Assembly (NCBI RefSeq): GCF_030294945.1
Contig: NZ_AP018448.1
Location: forward strand, 744,001-808,000
Length of the DNA stretch: 64,000 nucleotides
Source of the DNA: Streptomyces graminofaciens
Lineage (GTDB): Bacteria; Actinomycetota; Actinomycetes; Streptomycetales; Streptomycetaceae
Direction: 5' to 3'
The position numbers were made by a program, and so were the translations under genes. Each line of letters opens with the position of its first letter. Position 1 is the stretch's first letter. The notes beneath the pieces are model-generated. The model had not been told where the DNA came from. It was given only the letters and a program-made list of their open reading frames with translations, and ran no database searches. This document shows, one piece after another, positions 54,133 to 63,027 of the stretch.

Positions 54133-55316
54133 TTGCTGCGGCGGGCCGGTTGATCGTGTCGCGCCCGGCCGGTCCGGGTTCGTCCTTGCTTGCGGTATCC
54201 ATCCATAACGTCCTGGCGGAGCAGGAAATTGAAGCCGACAGACGACAGGCGTATCCCCAGCTGATAGCACTCGATGCCAAGTTCGTGTGCGGTGTTCGCC
54301 AGGTGCCAGTCGTTGGCGGCAAGCCTGCTGAGAAGGTGACCGCGACGGACCTGGGTCTCCGACAGACGAAACGTCTTGAGGTAGGCGATCCTGCCCCTGT
54401 CGTCGGTGATGGCCTCACCGATGTAGTTCTCCTGCTGAAGACGGAACTGCGGCAGGAAGCGGGAGAGCGTGAAGCGCCGCATCCGGTAGACCGACTGCCA
54501 GGTATACGCGTGCTCCAGCAGGCCGGCCGCCATGGTTGTGTCGTGAAAACATGTCCAATCATGTTCCTGCTCGGCAACTGCCGTGCGCAGGTGGGCCAGG
54601 GAGCGGATCTGCGAGTCAGAGATGCGGGCCCGGAAATCCTGTACCGGTGGCATCAGCATGGCGTAGGTGTAGATCAGTTCGCCGTACAGGTCCTGCAGGA
54701 GTGTTGGGTGGAGGGCGCGGTAGTCGTCGGGATGCGGGACCACGAAGGCGGACGCGAGTGCGTCGCCGACGTAGAGCATCACACCGCATTGATTGGGGTG
54801 GATCTCGAAGATGCGCAGTGCGTCGGCGAGTCCGCTTACTTCGGCACCCACAAAGGCTTCCTCGACGCGCGGGGAGAGCCCTTGGCTGATTGCACGCTGC
54901 GACCACTCCTCCCATGCGATGGAGGGGCCGCCGAAGTGCAGTGCCAGGTAGCCTTCCAGTGCCAGGTTCATGGGGAGGAACCGCAGCCGGTCTCTGGCCT
55001 GGCGGCGGGCCATCCTGCGGTGGATGTGCAGGCCCATGGTGGCGGCGGGCGCCGCGTTGCCGTCAGTGGAAAGCTGGGTGCCGTAGGCGGCTGCCGGCGT
55101 GCCATCGTCAGTCCATGTAGCGACGAATCCATGGGGGATGTAGGAGGTATAGACAGCGCGTGGGCCGACCTCGACCAGACCGGTCGCACCGCCGTAGAGC
55201 TGAGAGCGCAGGCGGAGGTCGACGACAGGTTCGTCACGTACGAGCGGCACCAGACGGACGGCACCCCAGACCTGTGAGGGGCGGGCGGTCAGGCCGGTCA
55301 GGTCCAGTGTGGTCAT
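54129..55316 (-). CDS. ARPP-2-like protein, partner of the VWA protein
   Basis: A 395-residue protein with no catalytic motif that I know. It begins MTTLDLTGLTARPSQVWGAV, then VPLVRDEPVVDLRLRSQLYG, has FLPMNLALEGYLALHFGGPS in the centre, and ends with a helix-turn-helix-like stretch RLAANDWHLANTAHELGIEC, then FNFLLRQDVMDGYRK. The pattern agrees with proteins I remember under the name ARPP-2, which occur in predicted bacterial conflict systems. Its start overlaps the stop of the upstream VWA gene (ATGA), so the two are made together. The basic tail after residue 380 lies over the direct repeats. Confidence 0.7.
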   Translation of the reverse strand: MTTLDLTGLTARPSQVWGAVRLVPLVRDEPVVDLRLRSQLYGGATGLVEVGPRAVYTSYIPHGFVATWTDDGTPAAAYGTQLSTDGNAAPAATMGLHIHRRMARRQARDRLRFLPMNLALEGYLALHFGGPSIAWEEWSQRAISQGLSPRVEEAFVGAEVSGLADALRIFEIHPNQCGVMLYVGDALASAFVVPHPDDYRALHPTLLQDLYGELIYTYAMLMPPVQDFRARISDSQIRSLAHLRTAVAEQEHDWTCFHDTTMAAGLLEHAYTWQSVYRMRRFTLSRFLPQFRLQQENYIGEAITDDRGRIAYLKTFRLSETQVRRGHLLSRLAANDWHLANTAHELGIECYQLGIRLSSVGFNFLLRQDVMDGYRKQGRTRTGRARHDQPARRSK

Positions 55317-56752
55317 CGCGCCTGCTCCTGCTGGTGTCCGCTCAGCATTTGAGCGGCACGGGTGTTCATGTACGTGACCAGTTCGGCCAGACCGGTCCGG
55401 CCTTCCGCGAACTGGGCGAGTTCCACCAGGGCGGGAAGGTCCTCGGCGTCACGGATACCCGCGGTGGGCACCGTCGAGGACAGCCGACGTACGTCGAAAT
55501 CGGCCGCGTCGTAGACGGGGTTGAGATGGACGATGCTGGTGCGACGCTTGGGGTCGAGCCGAGTGCGCCAGATGCGCAGCACCTCGGCGGCCAGGCCGGG
55601 AGGTGCGTTGTCCCATCCGTCGGAAACGATCACCAGCCTGGACGGTGTGGTGTCCAGCGCGTCGAGGATCCGCCGACCCAACGGCGTCGGCCCGTACGGG
55701 CGGGTCAGCAGTGCGTCGGTCCGCCCGGACGTCCACAGCCCGGTGTAGGTGTCGGCAAGGGCCGCGAGCAGATAGTGGCAGGCCAGTGCCACGGCCAGCG
55801 GTCGACGACGCTTGTGAACCGAACCGAAGGCGGAAAAGCTGTCGTCCAGGACGGCGGTGACCTTGCCCCAGCTCCCTCGGTGGGAGCCGGCCACCCGGTC
55901 GGCGGCCGATTCCAGGGCGTGGGTCAGCTCGGCACGTCGGCGCAGGCGGTCCTCGACCGGCAGCGAAAGCACATAGGTTGCCAACCGGGTCAGCGGCATC
56001 CGGGACAGGTCTGCCTGTACTCCTGCGATCCCGATCTTGTGCGCGGACTCCTGCAACCGTAAGGTCTCCAGGCGGGTCATCCGCGGGGCTATGCGCTCCA
56101 GGAAAACCTTCCGGGGGATCTTGTGCTTGGCGGCGAAGCCCTCGGCAGCCGTATAGGGCAGCTCGTACAGGGCGGCCTGCTCGTAGTGTGCGCGGCGCCA
56201 CGTCTCCAAGAGAGGTGTCGCGTAGTGCTTGCGGGTCAGCGGCGCAAATACAAACGCCCCTAGCTCTTCGGTGGCAGGGGCCAGGTGTGCATGGCGAAGG
56301 GCTCGCTTGAGGCCGCTGCGGTACTTCACGGCATCGAACGCCAGGTCCGGGCGGGCGGACAGCCAGTCACGCATGATCGCGCGAGTGCGACGGTTGTTCA
56401 CCCCGGCCCGGCGTAAGGCGTTGAACAGCCCGTACACGCGCTGTGGCGGCAGCGTCGCCAGACGGCACGCGATCAGTCGGCCCTCGCTGCGACGCTGGTC
56501 GGCAGTGGCCTCACCGGTGGTCTCCAGCAACTGTCTGATGATGAGGACTGCGTTGTGGTCGTTGATGTCGAGCGCAAGTACTCCGGCGTACAGGTCACGG
56601 TAGTTACCCAGCATGTATGCATGGAGGAAGTCCAAGGACAGCCGCTGCTCGCCCGCGTCGCTGTGGAATTCACGTTGGCCGGTGGAGGTGGTTGCCGCGT
56701 TGACGAAGAGCAGTACATCGTCGGCTGCGACGAGGTCCCCGTACGAATCCAT
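55313..56752 (-). CDS. Ro60/TROVE-like protein with VWA MIDAS domain
   Basis: A 479-residue protein. The first ~290 residues are helical repeats (DFLHAYMLGNYRDLYAGVLA, IIRQLLETTG, YGLFNALRRAGVNNRRTRAI, MPLTRLATYVLSLPVEDRLR), like the HEAT-type TROVE ring of Ro60. The C-terminal VWA domain has the MIDAS D303-x-S305-x-S307 (LDDSFSAFG), Thr near 356 (YGPTPLG) and D378 (VIVSDGW). Ro proteins bind misfolded or Y RNAs. GAGGAAAG precedes ATG 56752. It is coupled to the ARPP-2-like gene. I saw no Y-RNA-like sequence in the 140 bases upstream. The TROVE assignment is by pattern, not search. Confidence 0.72.
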   Translation of the reverse strand: MDSYGDLVAADDVLLFVNAATTSTGQREFHSDAGEQRLSLDFLHAYMLGNYRDLYAGVLALDINDHNAVLIIRQLLETTGEATADQRRSEGRLIACRLATLPPQRVYGLFNALRRAGVNNRRTRAIMRDWLSARPDLAFDAVKYRSGLKRALRHAHLAPATEELGAFVFAPLTRKHYATPLLETWRRAHYEQAALYELPYTAAEGFAAKHKIPRKVFLERIAPRMTRLETLRLQESAHKIGIAGVQADLSRMPLTRLATYVLSLPVEDRLRRRAELTHALESAADRVAGSHRGSWGKVTAVLDDSFSAFGSVHKRRRPLAVALACHYLLAALADTYTGLWTSGRTDALLTRPYGPTPLGRRILDALDTTPSRLVIVSDGWDNAPPGLAAEVLRIWRTRLDPKRRTSIVHLNPVYDAADFDVRRLSSTVPTAGIRDAEDLPALVELAQFAEGRTGLAELVTYMNTRAAQMLSGHQQEQAR

Positions 56753-56895
56753 CCCGTTCTTTCCTCAAGAGTGCGGATGCCGGCCGGGGAATGGGGGCAC
56801 GAGCTGCGAATCATTGCTGAAATGGCATTTTCCGGAAGTCGCACCGAAGTCCCGCGGCCGGCCCCAGGACCGTAACAGAGCAGCCCACAGGCCCT

Positions 56896-57310
56896 CTACT
56901 GTTTTCCTTCACCTCGCCTCCATGCGGGGATCTCCGGAGGCCGACGATGTGCGAGGACTGGGTACCACAACCGCAGGCACCCCGAGATCAGCCGCTTGTC
57001 CATCCCAAGCCGGAAGGTTCCGTAGGGGTTGATGTTCGACCAGAACAGTGCAGTCAGCCCGCGCCGGCCCTCTGCGCCGAGTTTCCTGGCCCATTCCGGT
57101 TCGGCGAGAACGTGCTGGAGCAGCAGGGTGTTGACGTGCACGAGCGCGGACTGGAGCACGTGCAGGGCGAGCATGGAGGTCTCGGCGTGCTCCTTGTCCG
57201 GGCCGGTCAGGGCGCCGTCCTTGCCGTAGTGGAGCACGGTGTTCGCCGAATTCCAGTTCTCGACGACCTGGAGGCCGCCGTGGATCTCCCGGCGCAGGCC
57301 GGGACTGGTT
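56896..57310 (-). pseudogene. Tn3-family transposase, C-terminal fragment
   Basis: The minus strand reads LRREIHGGLQVVENWNSANT, then VLHYGKDGALTGPDKEHAET, LALHVLQSALVHVNTLLLQH and GLTALFWSNINPYGTFRLGM, the highly conserved end of Tn3 transposases (normally about 1000 residues). A frame change near 57230 separates the first from the rest. Only about 135 residues remain. Confidence 0.88.
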
Positions 57311-57580
57311 GCTCGAGGTAGCCGGCGAGGACCTTGGAGTGCGGGGCCCAGCCGCCCTGCTTGGCGATGACGATCTGGTCGTGGCCTTTCAGGCGGGAGG
57401 AGGTGGCGAGCCCGCGGCGGGGGCTGTGGCCGGTGAAGCGGATCTCGATCCCGGCGCGTTCGCCGGCGCGGGTGACGACGTCGCCGATGGACTCGGGCTG
57501 CAGTCCGCTCTCCAGGACGGTGTGCAGAAGCCGTTCATCGACCACCCCGAGTGGGTCGAGGCGATCTGGTAGACCGACGG
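57311..57580 (-). pseudogene. Tyrosine recombinase, C-terminal fragment fused to Tn3 scrap
   Basis: The frame reads IEIRFTGHSPRRGLATSSRL, then KGHDQIVIAKQGGWAPHSKV and LAGYLEQ. The H-x-x-R box (HSPRR) and the nucleophile Tyr are present, but the first catalytic Arg region is not. It runs straight into the Tn3 fragment, an old chimeric junction. Confidence 0.75.
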
Positions 57581-57586
57581 TTACCC

Positions 57587-57623
57587 GCGCTGAACTCCCT
57601 GTGAAAACAAGGGAGTTCAGCGC
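57587..57623. promoter_or_regulatory. 14-bp perfect hairpin upstream of the FG-GAP gene
   Basis: GCGCTGAACTCCCT at 57587-57600 pairs with AGGGAGTTCAGCGC at 57610-57623 around GTGAAAACA. It could be a terminator for upstream remnants or an operator or leader element for the gene at 57749. Confidence 0.6.
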
Positions 57624-57748
57624 CACATCTGTCTCCTCGGTTACGAATCCATGACATTGGGACGTACAACTGGGATCGCCCGGCTCGAGTCGTACCCACT
57701 GAACGCGGCCTTCCGCGTACAGAACCGACCGACTCGAAAGGCTCACGC

Positions 57749-59236
57749 ATGTCCCGAGCAGACCGCCGAACCCGTACCGCGCTCACCGCACCCCTGACAG
57801 CCGCGGTGCTGCTCGCCGGAGGATTCGGCGCCATGGCTCTCACCGGCGGCCCGGCGCTGGCGGCCACCGGGTCCGCGGACACGCAGGACGACTTCAACGG
57901 CGACGGATACGCCGACCTGGTCGTGTCGGCTCCGGACGCCACGATCTCCAGCAAGGCCAAGGCGGGCTACGTGGCCGTCACGTACGGCTCCGCCAATGGG
58001 GTCTCCGCCGCCAACAAGAAGCTCATCAGCCGCTCCACCAGCGGCGTTCCCGGCTCCGCCACCGCGAACCAGCGCTTCGGGACCAACTTCACCAAGGGCG
58101 ACCTGGACGGCGACGGCTTCAGCGACCTGGTGATCTCGGGCGGCAGTCCCGGCTCCGTCATCCTCTGGGGCTCCGCCTCCGGACTCACCGGCGGCACGGC
58201 CATACCCGGGTACGGGCAGTCCCCCACGACCGGCGACTTCGACGGGGACGGCAAGACGGACCTCGCCCTGTTCTCCTACCTATCCGGCGCGGGCGACGAC
58301 CCGGCGAGCGGCGACGCCACCGTGTGGAAGGGCCCGGTCACCCGTGCCGGACAGCCCACCGCCACCCTGCCGCTGCTGGACAAGGCCGACTGGTGGGGCT
58401 ACGACGCAGGCGACGCGTCCTGCGCCACCAACGGCGGCTGCCAGGAGGACGGCGACTCGATCAGCGGGCCCATCCGCTCCACCCGGACCGGCGACGTCAA
58501 CGGCGACGGCAAGGACGACATCGTCGCCTGGAAGTACGCGGGCGACGGCCAGTGGGGCAACCGTCTGTTCCTCGGCGGCGGCAGCACGGGCTTCACCAGC
58601 GGCTGGGTCCCCTCGGACGGCACGGCGACCGGTACGGGCACCGGCATCGGGGACGTCAACAACGACGGGTTCGACGACGTCGTGGTGGGCAACTACTGGA
58701 ACGGCGGCAAGGTCCAGATCGCGTTCGGGTCGGCCTCCGGCCTGTCCGAGGAGCGTGTACAGACCTTCGACCAGGACCTGCCCGGCTTCCCCGGCGTGGA
58801 GGAGGAGGGCGACGGGATCGGCTCCACGGTCTCGGTGGCGGACGTCAACGGTGACGGCTTCGGCGACATCGCGCTCGGCATCCCGGGCGAGGACATCGGC
58901 GACATCACCGATGCCGGGTCCGTCGCCCTGGTCCCCGGCAGCGCCTCCGGTGTCACGGGCGCCGGTACGCAGACCTTCCACCAGGACACCGCCGGGGTAC
59001 CCGGAGTCGCCGAGAACGACGACCAGTTCGGCGCGAGCAGCGCGCTGCTGGACGTCGACGGTGACGGCCACGCCGACCTCGCGGCCGGTTCCCTGGCCGA
59101 GAACAGCTGGAACGGCGCGGTCTGGGTGCTGCGCGGCACGGCGACCGGTCTCACGGCCACGTCGTCCCTCGCGTTCGGCGCCGGCGACCTCTCGGCGCCC
59201 GCCACGGGCGCCCGCTTCGGCGCGCTCCTGCGCTGA
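57749..59236 (+). CDS. Secreted FG-GAP repeat protein
   Basis: A 495-residue secreted protein. The signal peptide (about 1-39: RRTRTALTAPL, then VLLAGGFGAMALTGGPALAA) is followed by six or so FG-GAP/integrin-alpha type blades, each with a calcium loop such as DFNGDGYADLVV, DLDGDGFSDLVI, DVNGDGKDDIVA, DVNNDGFDDVVV and DVDGDGHADLAA. These form a beta-propeller outside the cell, of unknown ligand. GAAAGG precedes ATG 57749. Streptomyces often carries several such genes. Intact and monocistronic. Confidence 0.93.
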   Translation: MSRADRRTRTALTAPLTAAVLLAGGFGAMALTGGPALAATGSADTQDDFNGDGYADLVVSAPDATISSKAKAGYVAVTYGSANGVSAANKKLISRSTSGVPGSATANQRFGTNFTKGDLDGDGFSDLVISGGSPGSVILWGSASGLTGGTAIPGYGQSPTTGDFDGDGKTDLALFSYLSGAGDDPASGDATVWKGPVTRAGQPTATLPLLDKADWWGYDAGDASCATNGGCQEDGDSISGPIRSTRTGDVNGDGKDDIVAWKYAGDGQWGNRLFLGGGSTGFTSGWVPSDGTATGTGTGIGDVNNDGFDDVVVGNYWNGGKVQIAFGSASGLSEERVQTFDQDLPGFPGVEEEGDGIGSTVSVADVNGDGFGDIALGIPGEDIGDITDAGSVALVPGSASGVTGAGTQTFHQDTAGVPGVAENDDQFGASSALLDVDGDGHADLAAGSLAENSWNGAVWVLRGTATGLTATSSLAFGAGDLSAPATGARFGALLR

Positions 59237-59290
59237 GCGAGCCGATCGGGCAACGGGGGTTCGGTGGGGCGGCCTGGTGCCGCCCCACCG

Positions 59291-59935
59291 TCATGCCCGG
59301 CCGGGGCGAGCCGGCTTCGGCCGAGGTGCGCGGGCCGCCTCACCGCCTCGGTCCAGGTGCGTCGGCGCGAACATCCGCAGCACCGCAGGCAGCACGACCA
59401 CCGAAGGGCCGGGCGTGGCGAGGGACTTGGCGAGGTCGTCGGCCAGGGAGTCCGGGGTGGTGCGTACGCCGGGGACGCCGAAGGACTCCGCGAGCGCCAC
59501 GAAGTCCGGGCGGGACAGCTCGGTCGCCGTGGACCGGCCGAAGGCGTCCGTCATGTACTCGCGCAGGATGCCGTAACCGCCGTCGTCGACGGAGCCAGGT
59601 CACGTTCAGGTCGTGCTGCCTGGCGGTGGCCAGTTCGGCGATGGAGTACAGCGCGCCGCCGTCGCCGGAGACCGCGAGGACCGGCTGGGTGGGGTCGGCG
59701 ACCGCGCCGCCGATCGCCGCCGGGAAGGCGTAGCCGAGGCCGCCCGCGCCCTGCGCGGAGTGCATGGTGTTGGGGCGGCGGGCGTCGAAGGCGGACCAGG
59801 CCCAGTAGGCGAGGATCGTCATGTCCCAGAAGCTGGGCGACCGGTCCGGCAGAGCCTGGCGGACGGCGGCCAGCACCCCGCTGTTCCAGGGCGAGTTCCT
59901 GATCGAGGTCCGTGACATCGGGTGGGCGGGCTGAT
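59291..59935 (-). pseudogene. Thiamine-pyrophosphate enzyme, C-terminal part, frameshifted
   Basis: The upstream frame reads SFWDMTILAYWAWSAFDARR, NTMHSAQGAGGLGYAFPAAI and VLAVSGDGGALYSIAELATA, the TPP-binding domain with the GDG motif of acetolactate-synthase-like enzymes. After LNVTWL an extra C shifts the frame; the next frame continues VDDGGYGILREYMTDAFGRS and VALAESFGVPG. The N-terminal two-thirds are absent; the truncated edge meets the Ku-like gene. Confidence 0.85.
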
Positions 59936-60534
59936 CACCTCCCCTGCCGGTCGGCCTTCGAAGGGCGCTTCGTGGGGTGCCGGGCGGCTCGTGCCTCATC
60001 GACGCTCTGCTGCAGCGCGGTCATGAGATCGACGGCAGGCTCGGGCTGAGGAGGCGGTTCGGCCAGCTCATCTCCCGAGGCGACGGCGTCGACCAGCTGC
60101 TCCAGGGCGTGGGCGTACCCGTCGTGGTCCACGCTGTCGTCGACGCCGATCATCTCCTGCACCAGCACCTCCGCGAGCCGTCGCTCACGGTCGCTGAGCG
60201 GGACGGCGGGGACCAGGTGGGCGAGGTCGCCGGGGTCGCGGATCTCATCGCTCCAGCGCAGGTTCTGCAACAGCAGCAGTCCGCGGTACGGCCGGAGTAC
60301 CGCCTTGCGTTCGCGGCTGCGGATCGCGACCTTGGCCATGGCCACCAGCTTCGTCCGGGCGAGGACCTCCACCAACTTCCCTGTCAAGTTCTTCTGTTCA
60401 GTCTCAGCGATGCGCCCTTGCAGGTTGAACAGCGTCGTGCTGTCCGCGTCGCGCTCCTCCAGCAGCCGCAGCAGCTCCGCCCGCCGAAGGGGGCTCATGC
60501 TGTCGTGGATGCCCAGGCAGATTGAGGCGTTCAC
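59935..60534 (-). CDS. Ku-like C-terminal domain protein, probably truncated
   Basis: A 199-residue frame. Its middle reads VEVLARTKLVAMAKVAIRSR, then ERKAVLRPYRGLLLLQNLRW and SDEIRDP, the C-terminal arm of bacterial Ku (non-homologous end joining). The preceding DNA-binding beta-barrel is missing; the first 50 residues (MSPLRRAELLRLLEERDADS) are unlike Ku. The tail is acidic then basic. Either a truncated ku gene given a new start or a short Ku-like relative. Intact Ku has 270-320 residues. Confidence 0.6.
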   Translation of the reverse strand: MNASICLGIHDSMSPLRRAELLRLLEERDADSTTLFNLQGRIAETEQKNLTGKLVEVLARTKLVAMAKVAIRSRERKAVLRPYRGLLLLQNLRWSDEIRDPGDLAHLVPAVPLSDRERRLAEVLVQEMIGVDDSVDHDGYAHALEQLVDAVASGDELAEPPPQPEPAVDLMTALQQSVDEARAARHPTKRPSKADRQGR

Positions 60535-60539
60535 CTCGG

Positions 60540-60850
60540 TGCGGCTGGCGGTCGCGAGGGCCGCGGAGCTGACCGCTGAGCCGTCCCCTCGACCGAACTC
60601 ATGGAGTGGCTGGACGGCCTGGGCGACAGCGCGGTGTGGATGGACGGCGTCGCCGCGCGGAAGATCACCGAGGCTCTGATCGGGAGCTATCGCACCGTGC
60701 TCAAGGACATCGACGCCGACGGCCCGGCCCAGTTGCGGAAGTTGCTGTGGGCTGCGTGCTGGTCGGCGAAGGGGAGGTCGTCGGGGTCGGCGTCCGCCCA
60801 GATGAAGTGGTAGAGCGGGATGACCTCCAAGACCTTTCAGGAATCGGGTC
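60540..60850 (+). other. Unassigned stretch with one coding-like piece
   Basis: About 60 residues from 60601 (MEWLDGLGDSAVWMDGVAAR, then KITEALIGSYRTVLKDID) look like real protein but have no ribosome site and no recognised family. Probably a gene fragment. Confidence 0.3.
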
Positions 60851-60852
60851 GT

Positions 60853-61220
60853 TCAGGCACTGGCGGTCAGATCAGCCGTCCGGGCGTCCGTGGTAGGCGC
60901 CAGGACCGCCGCGACGGTGCTCCGCAGATCGTCGAAGGCGGGGTGCCGACGGCCCGGCGGGCCGCCGGTGGACCGCAGGATCTCGGTGTAGCAGGTGGTG
61001 GCACGCAGGGTGGCGAGCATGGATGCCGCGTCCGGCAGTACGCAGCCAGACAGACCGTCAGACAGGCGCTGCGTCGACAGAGGGATCATCGTGCGGAGGA
61101 ACCCCGCCTGGCCAGGCTCGTCGTCCGCCGAGACGGCGATCTCCAGTCCGCGGCGGTGATCCGGCCCTCGTCGTCCACCGAGATGTCCGCGGGATCCAGA
61201 TTTCCGAGGGTGTCAGACAT
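60853..61220 (-). pseudogene. Unknown gene with a strong ribosome site, frameshifted
   Basis: ATG 61220 is preceded by AGGAGATAAACC, the best ribosome site in this part. The first frame gives MSDTLGNLDPADISVDDEGR, then ITAAD; after an apparent one-base loss the sense continues LEIAVSADDEPGQAGFLRTM and SQRLSDGLSGCVLPDA-like sequence to a C-terminus ending TADLTASA at 60853. Repaired it would have about 122 residues. The acidic first 25 residues resemble a leader or a docking segment; I cannot name it. Confidence 0.5.
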
Positions 61221-61224
61221 GGTT

Positions 61225-61770
61225 TATCTCCTAACACTTCGGGTGGATTGTCTCATGGACAACGCCAAGTTGGTCGATTTCACCCTGCAACGGGAAACCC
61301 TCGACGGCTATCGCGTTCAGCGCAATGCCGCCGCGAGGTTCACTCCACCGGGCGCTCCCTGGAGGCACCGCGTCCGTTCTCTCATGAAAAGGTGCAAGCA
61401 GCGCCTGAGTGTGCTGGTCTAGAAGAACAGGCATGTCTGAGATGACTCAGCACCGGGCGAGCCATTAATTCATCAAGCCATCAGTCGTTGGTGTACTGGG
61501 GCACATTTTCCTGCGAAGGACTGCACTGACACCCTGGGCTGCATTGCGCTCCCCTTCGACGAATTATCGGCCGAGGCAATCGTGGCCATTGAGTTGGGAT
61601 CGGGCGGACCCTTGGGCCCCCTGGAATGAACCGACGCTCAGGTGGTCCAACTTGCCGCTGAGAGCAGCGCGGAGGTGAATTGAACACATTGTTGTTGAGG
61701 TGTGAACCACTAGGCTCTTGTTGCCTCTTCTCAACCCAACGAGAATTACGTCTCGCACTGGAGGTCAAGG
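61225..61770. other. AT-richer intergenic region
   Basis: About 545 bases with lower GC than the rest. A possible small frame starts at ATG 61255 (MDNAKLVDFTLQRETLDGYR) but lacks support. The right half probably carries the promoter of the M23 gene. No RNA gene recognised. Confidence 0.45.
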
Positions 61771-63027
61771 ATGGCTCTCGAACTCGGCGACCACGTGTGG
61801 TACTGGAACCATAAAATCTCCTTCGACAAGAACATCCCGCGAGCGGTCTGGTTCCCAGGATCGGATCCGAATAATCCGACCGACTACCAAGGGCGCGGCA
61901 AGGAGATCTACAACTTCGTCGTCCATGCCGATGAGATCGCCCGCGGACGACCGCACATGCGTAACTACGAGGGCAGCTACGCTTGGTTGAACAACAATCC
62001 CGGTAACATCACCGGGCAACCCGGCGGCCCCGATTTTGGGCAGTATCCCGGCAAGTTCAACTGGCACAACTTCCTGATCTTCCCGACGTGGGCAGACGGC
62101 TGGTACGCGATTGCCAAGCTCTTGCGGAGCAATCTCTACAAGAACCTGTCTATTCTCGAGGCGTTCAAGAAGTACGCGCCCGCGTCCGACGGAAACAATC
62201 CGGTCGCCTATGCGAACTCTGTGGCGGCAGCCCTAGGGATCTCGGTTTCGACCAGGGTCGGCGACCTCGACGACTCCCAGATGGCCGTCATGCAGAACAA
62301 GATCCAGGAGGTCGAGGGCGCCATCCCCGGTGCGAGCCTGACCTGGGACTCCGACGAGATCCCCACCGAGATCTCGGACCTGCTGCCAGCGGGCGGGTGG
62401 AAAGTTGGTCGCCCCCGCGCCCTCGTGCAGGCTAGCGATTCCTTCACGATCGATGTCTCCGCCCCGGTCGCCCCCTCGGGATTCACCCAGGGGCACGGCG
62501 GCCCCGGCCAGGGCGGCCATGTCGGCGCGAACTGGTACATCCGCTACGGGATGGATATTGGCGGCAAGCGAGGCACGCCGGTGTATGCCGCGTTCGACGG
62601 CCACGTCACCAAGTTCAAGCCGCACAATCCGGCGCAGGACACGCAGAAGGTGTACGGAGCCGAGATCTTCATGCGCTCCAAGAACGACATGATGGGCGCC
62701 TTCTGCACCCACCTGACCGACGTGCCAGGCTCGGTCTTCGTAGGGGCGGAGGTCTCGCGCGGCCAGCTCCTGGGTACCGTGCACGAGCGCGCCGGGGTGT
62801 CCCCCCACCTGCACATGGCCCTGGTCGAGATCATCGGTGGGGCGCCCGGTGGGCAGTACCAGGGGGTCGACCTCTATCAGTTCTTCCTGGACCTGGAGGC
62901 ATCGGCCCCGGAGACGGTCGTCCCGATCCAGTTCTGGCAGGACGGCTCGCCGCCGGAGCCAGTCTGGCGCTTGACGCGGCTCGGCGTGCTGCATCGCTCG
63001 CAAGTTCCGGAGTCCGCGAGCGCCTAG
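61771..63027 (+). CDS. M23-type (LytM) peptidase-like protein with altered metal site
   Basis: A 418-residue protein without signal peptide. The N-terminal ~200 residues (SYAWLNNNPGNITGQPGG, LIFPTWADGWYAIAKLLRSN, SILEAFKKYAPASDGNNPV) resemble a muramidase- or structural-protein-like module of phage lysins. The C-terminal LytM domain (about 240-370) has RYGMDIGGKRGTPVYAAFDG and SPHLHMALVE. The usual first motif H-x-G-x-D reads R258-Y-G-M-D262, so one zinc ligand is missing, while H346-x-H348 is present. GGAGG and AAGG precede ATG 61771. Its stop TAG is part of a CTAG at which a MITE has inserted. Probably exported by a non-Sec route or inactive. Confidence 0.8.
   Translation: MALELGDHVWYWNHKISFDKNIPRAVWFPGSDPNNPTDYQGRGKEIYNFVVHADEIARGRPHMRNYEGSYAWLNNNPGNITGQPGGPDFGQYPGKFNWHNFLIFPTWADGWYAIAKLLRSNLYKNLSILEAFKKYAPASDGNNPVAYANSVAAALGISVSTRVGDLDDSQMAVMQNKIQEVEGAIPGASLTWDSDEIPTEISDLLPAGGWKVGRPRALVQASDSFTIDVSAPVAPSGFTQGHGGPGQGGHVGANWYIRYGMDIGGKRGTPVYAAFDGHVTKFKPHNPAQDTQKVYGAEIFMRSKNDMMGAFCTHLTDVPGSVFVGAEVSRGQLLGTVHERAGVSPHLHMALVEIIGGAPGGQYQGVDLYQFFLDLEASAPETVVPIQFWQDGSPPEPVWRLTRLGVLHRSQVPESASA

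Noticed and set aside
56753..56895. Y RNA gene upstream of the Ro-like VWA gene
   Set aside because: The 143 bases were inspected for tRNA-like or Y-RNA-like stems; none convincing. A covariance search would be decisive.
61564..61758. Small minus-strand frame in the AT-richer gap
   Set aside because: No ribosome site, no conserved pattern, and composition unlike coding DNA.
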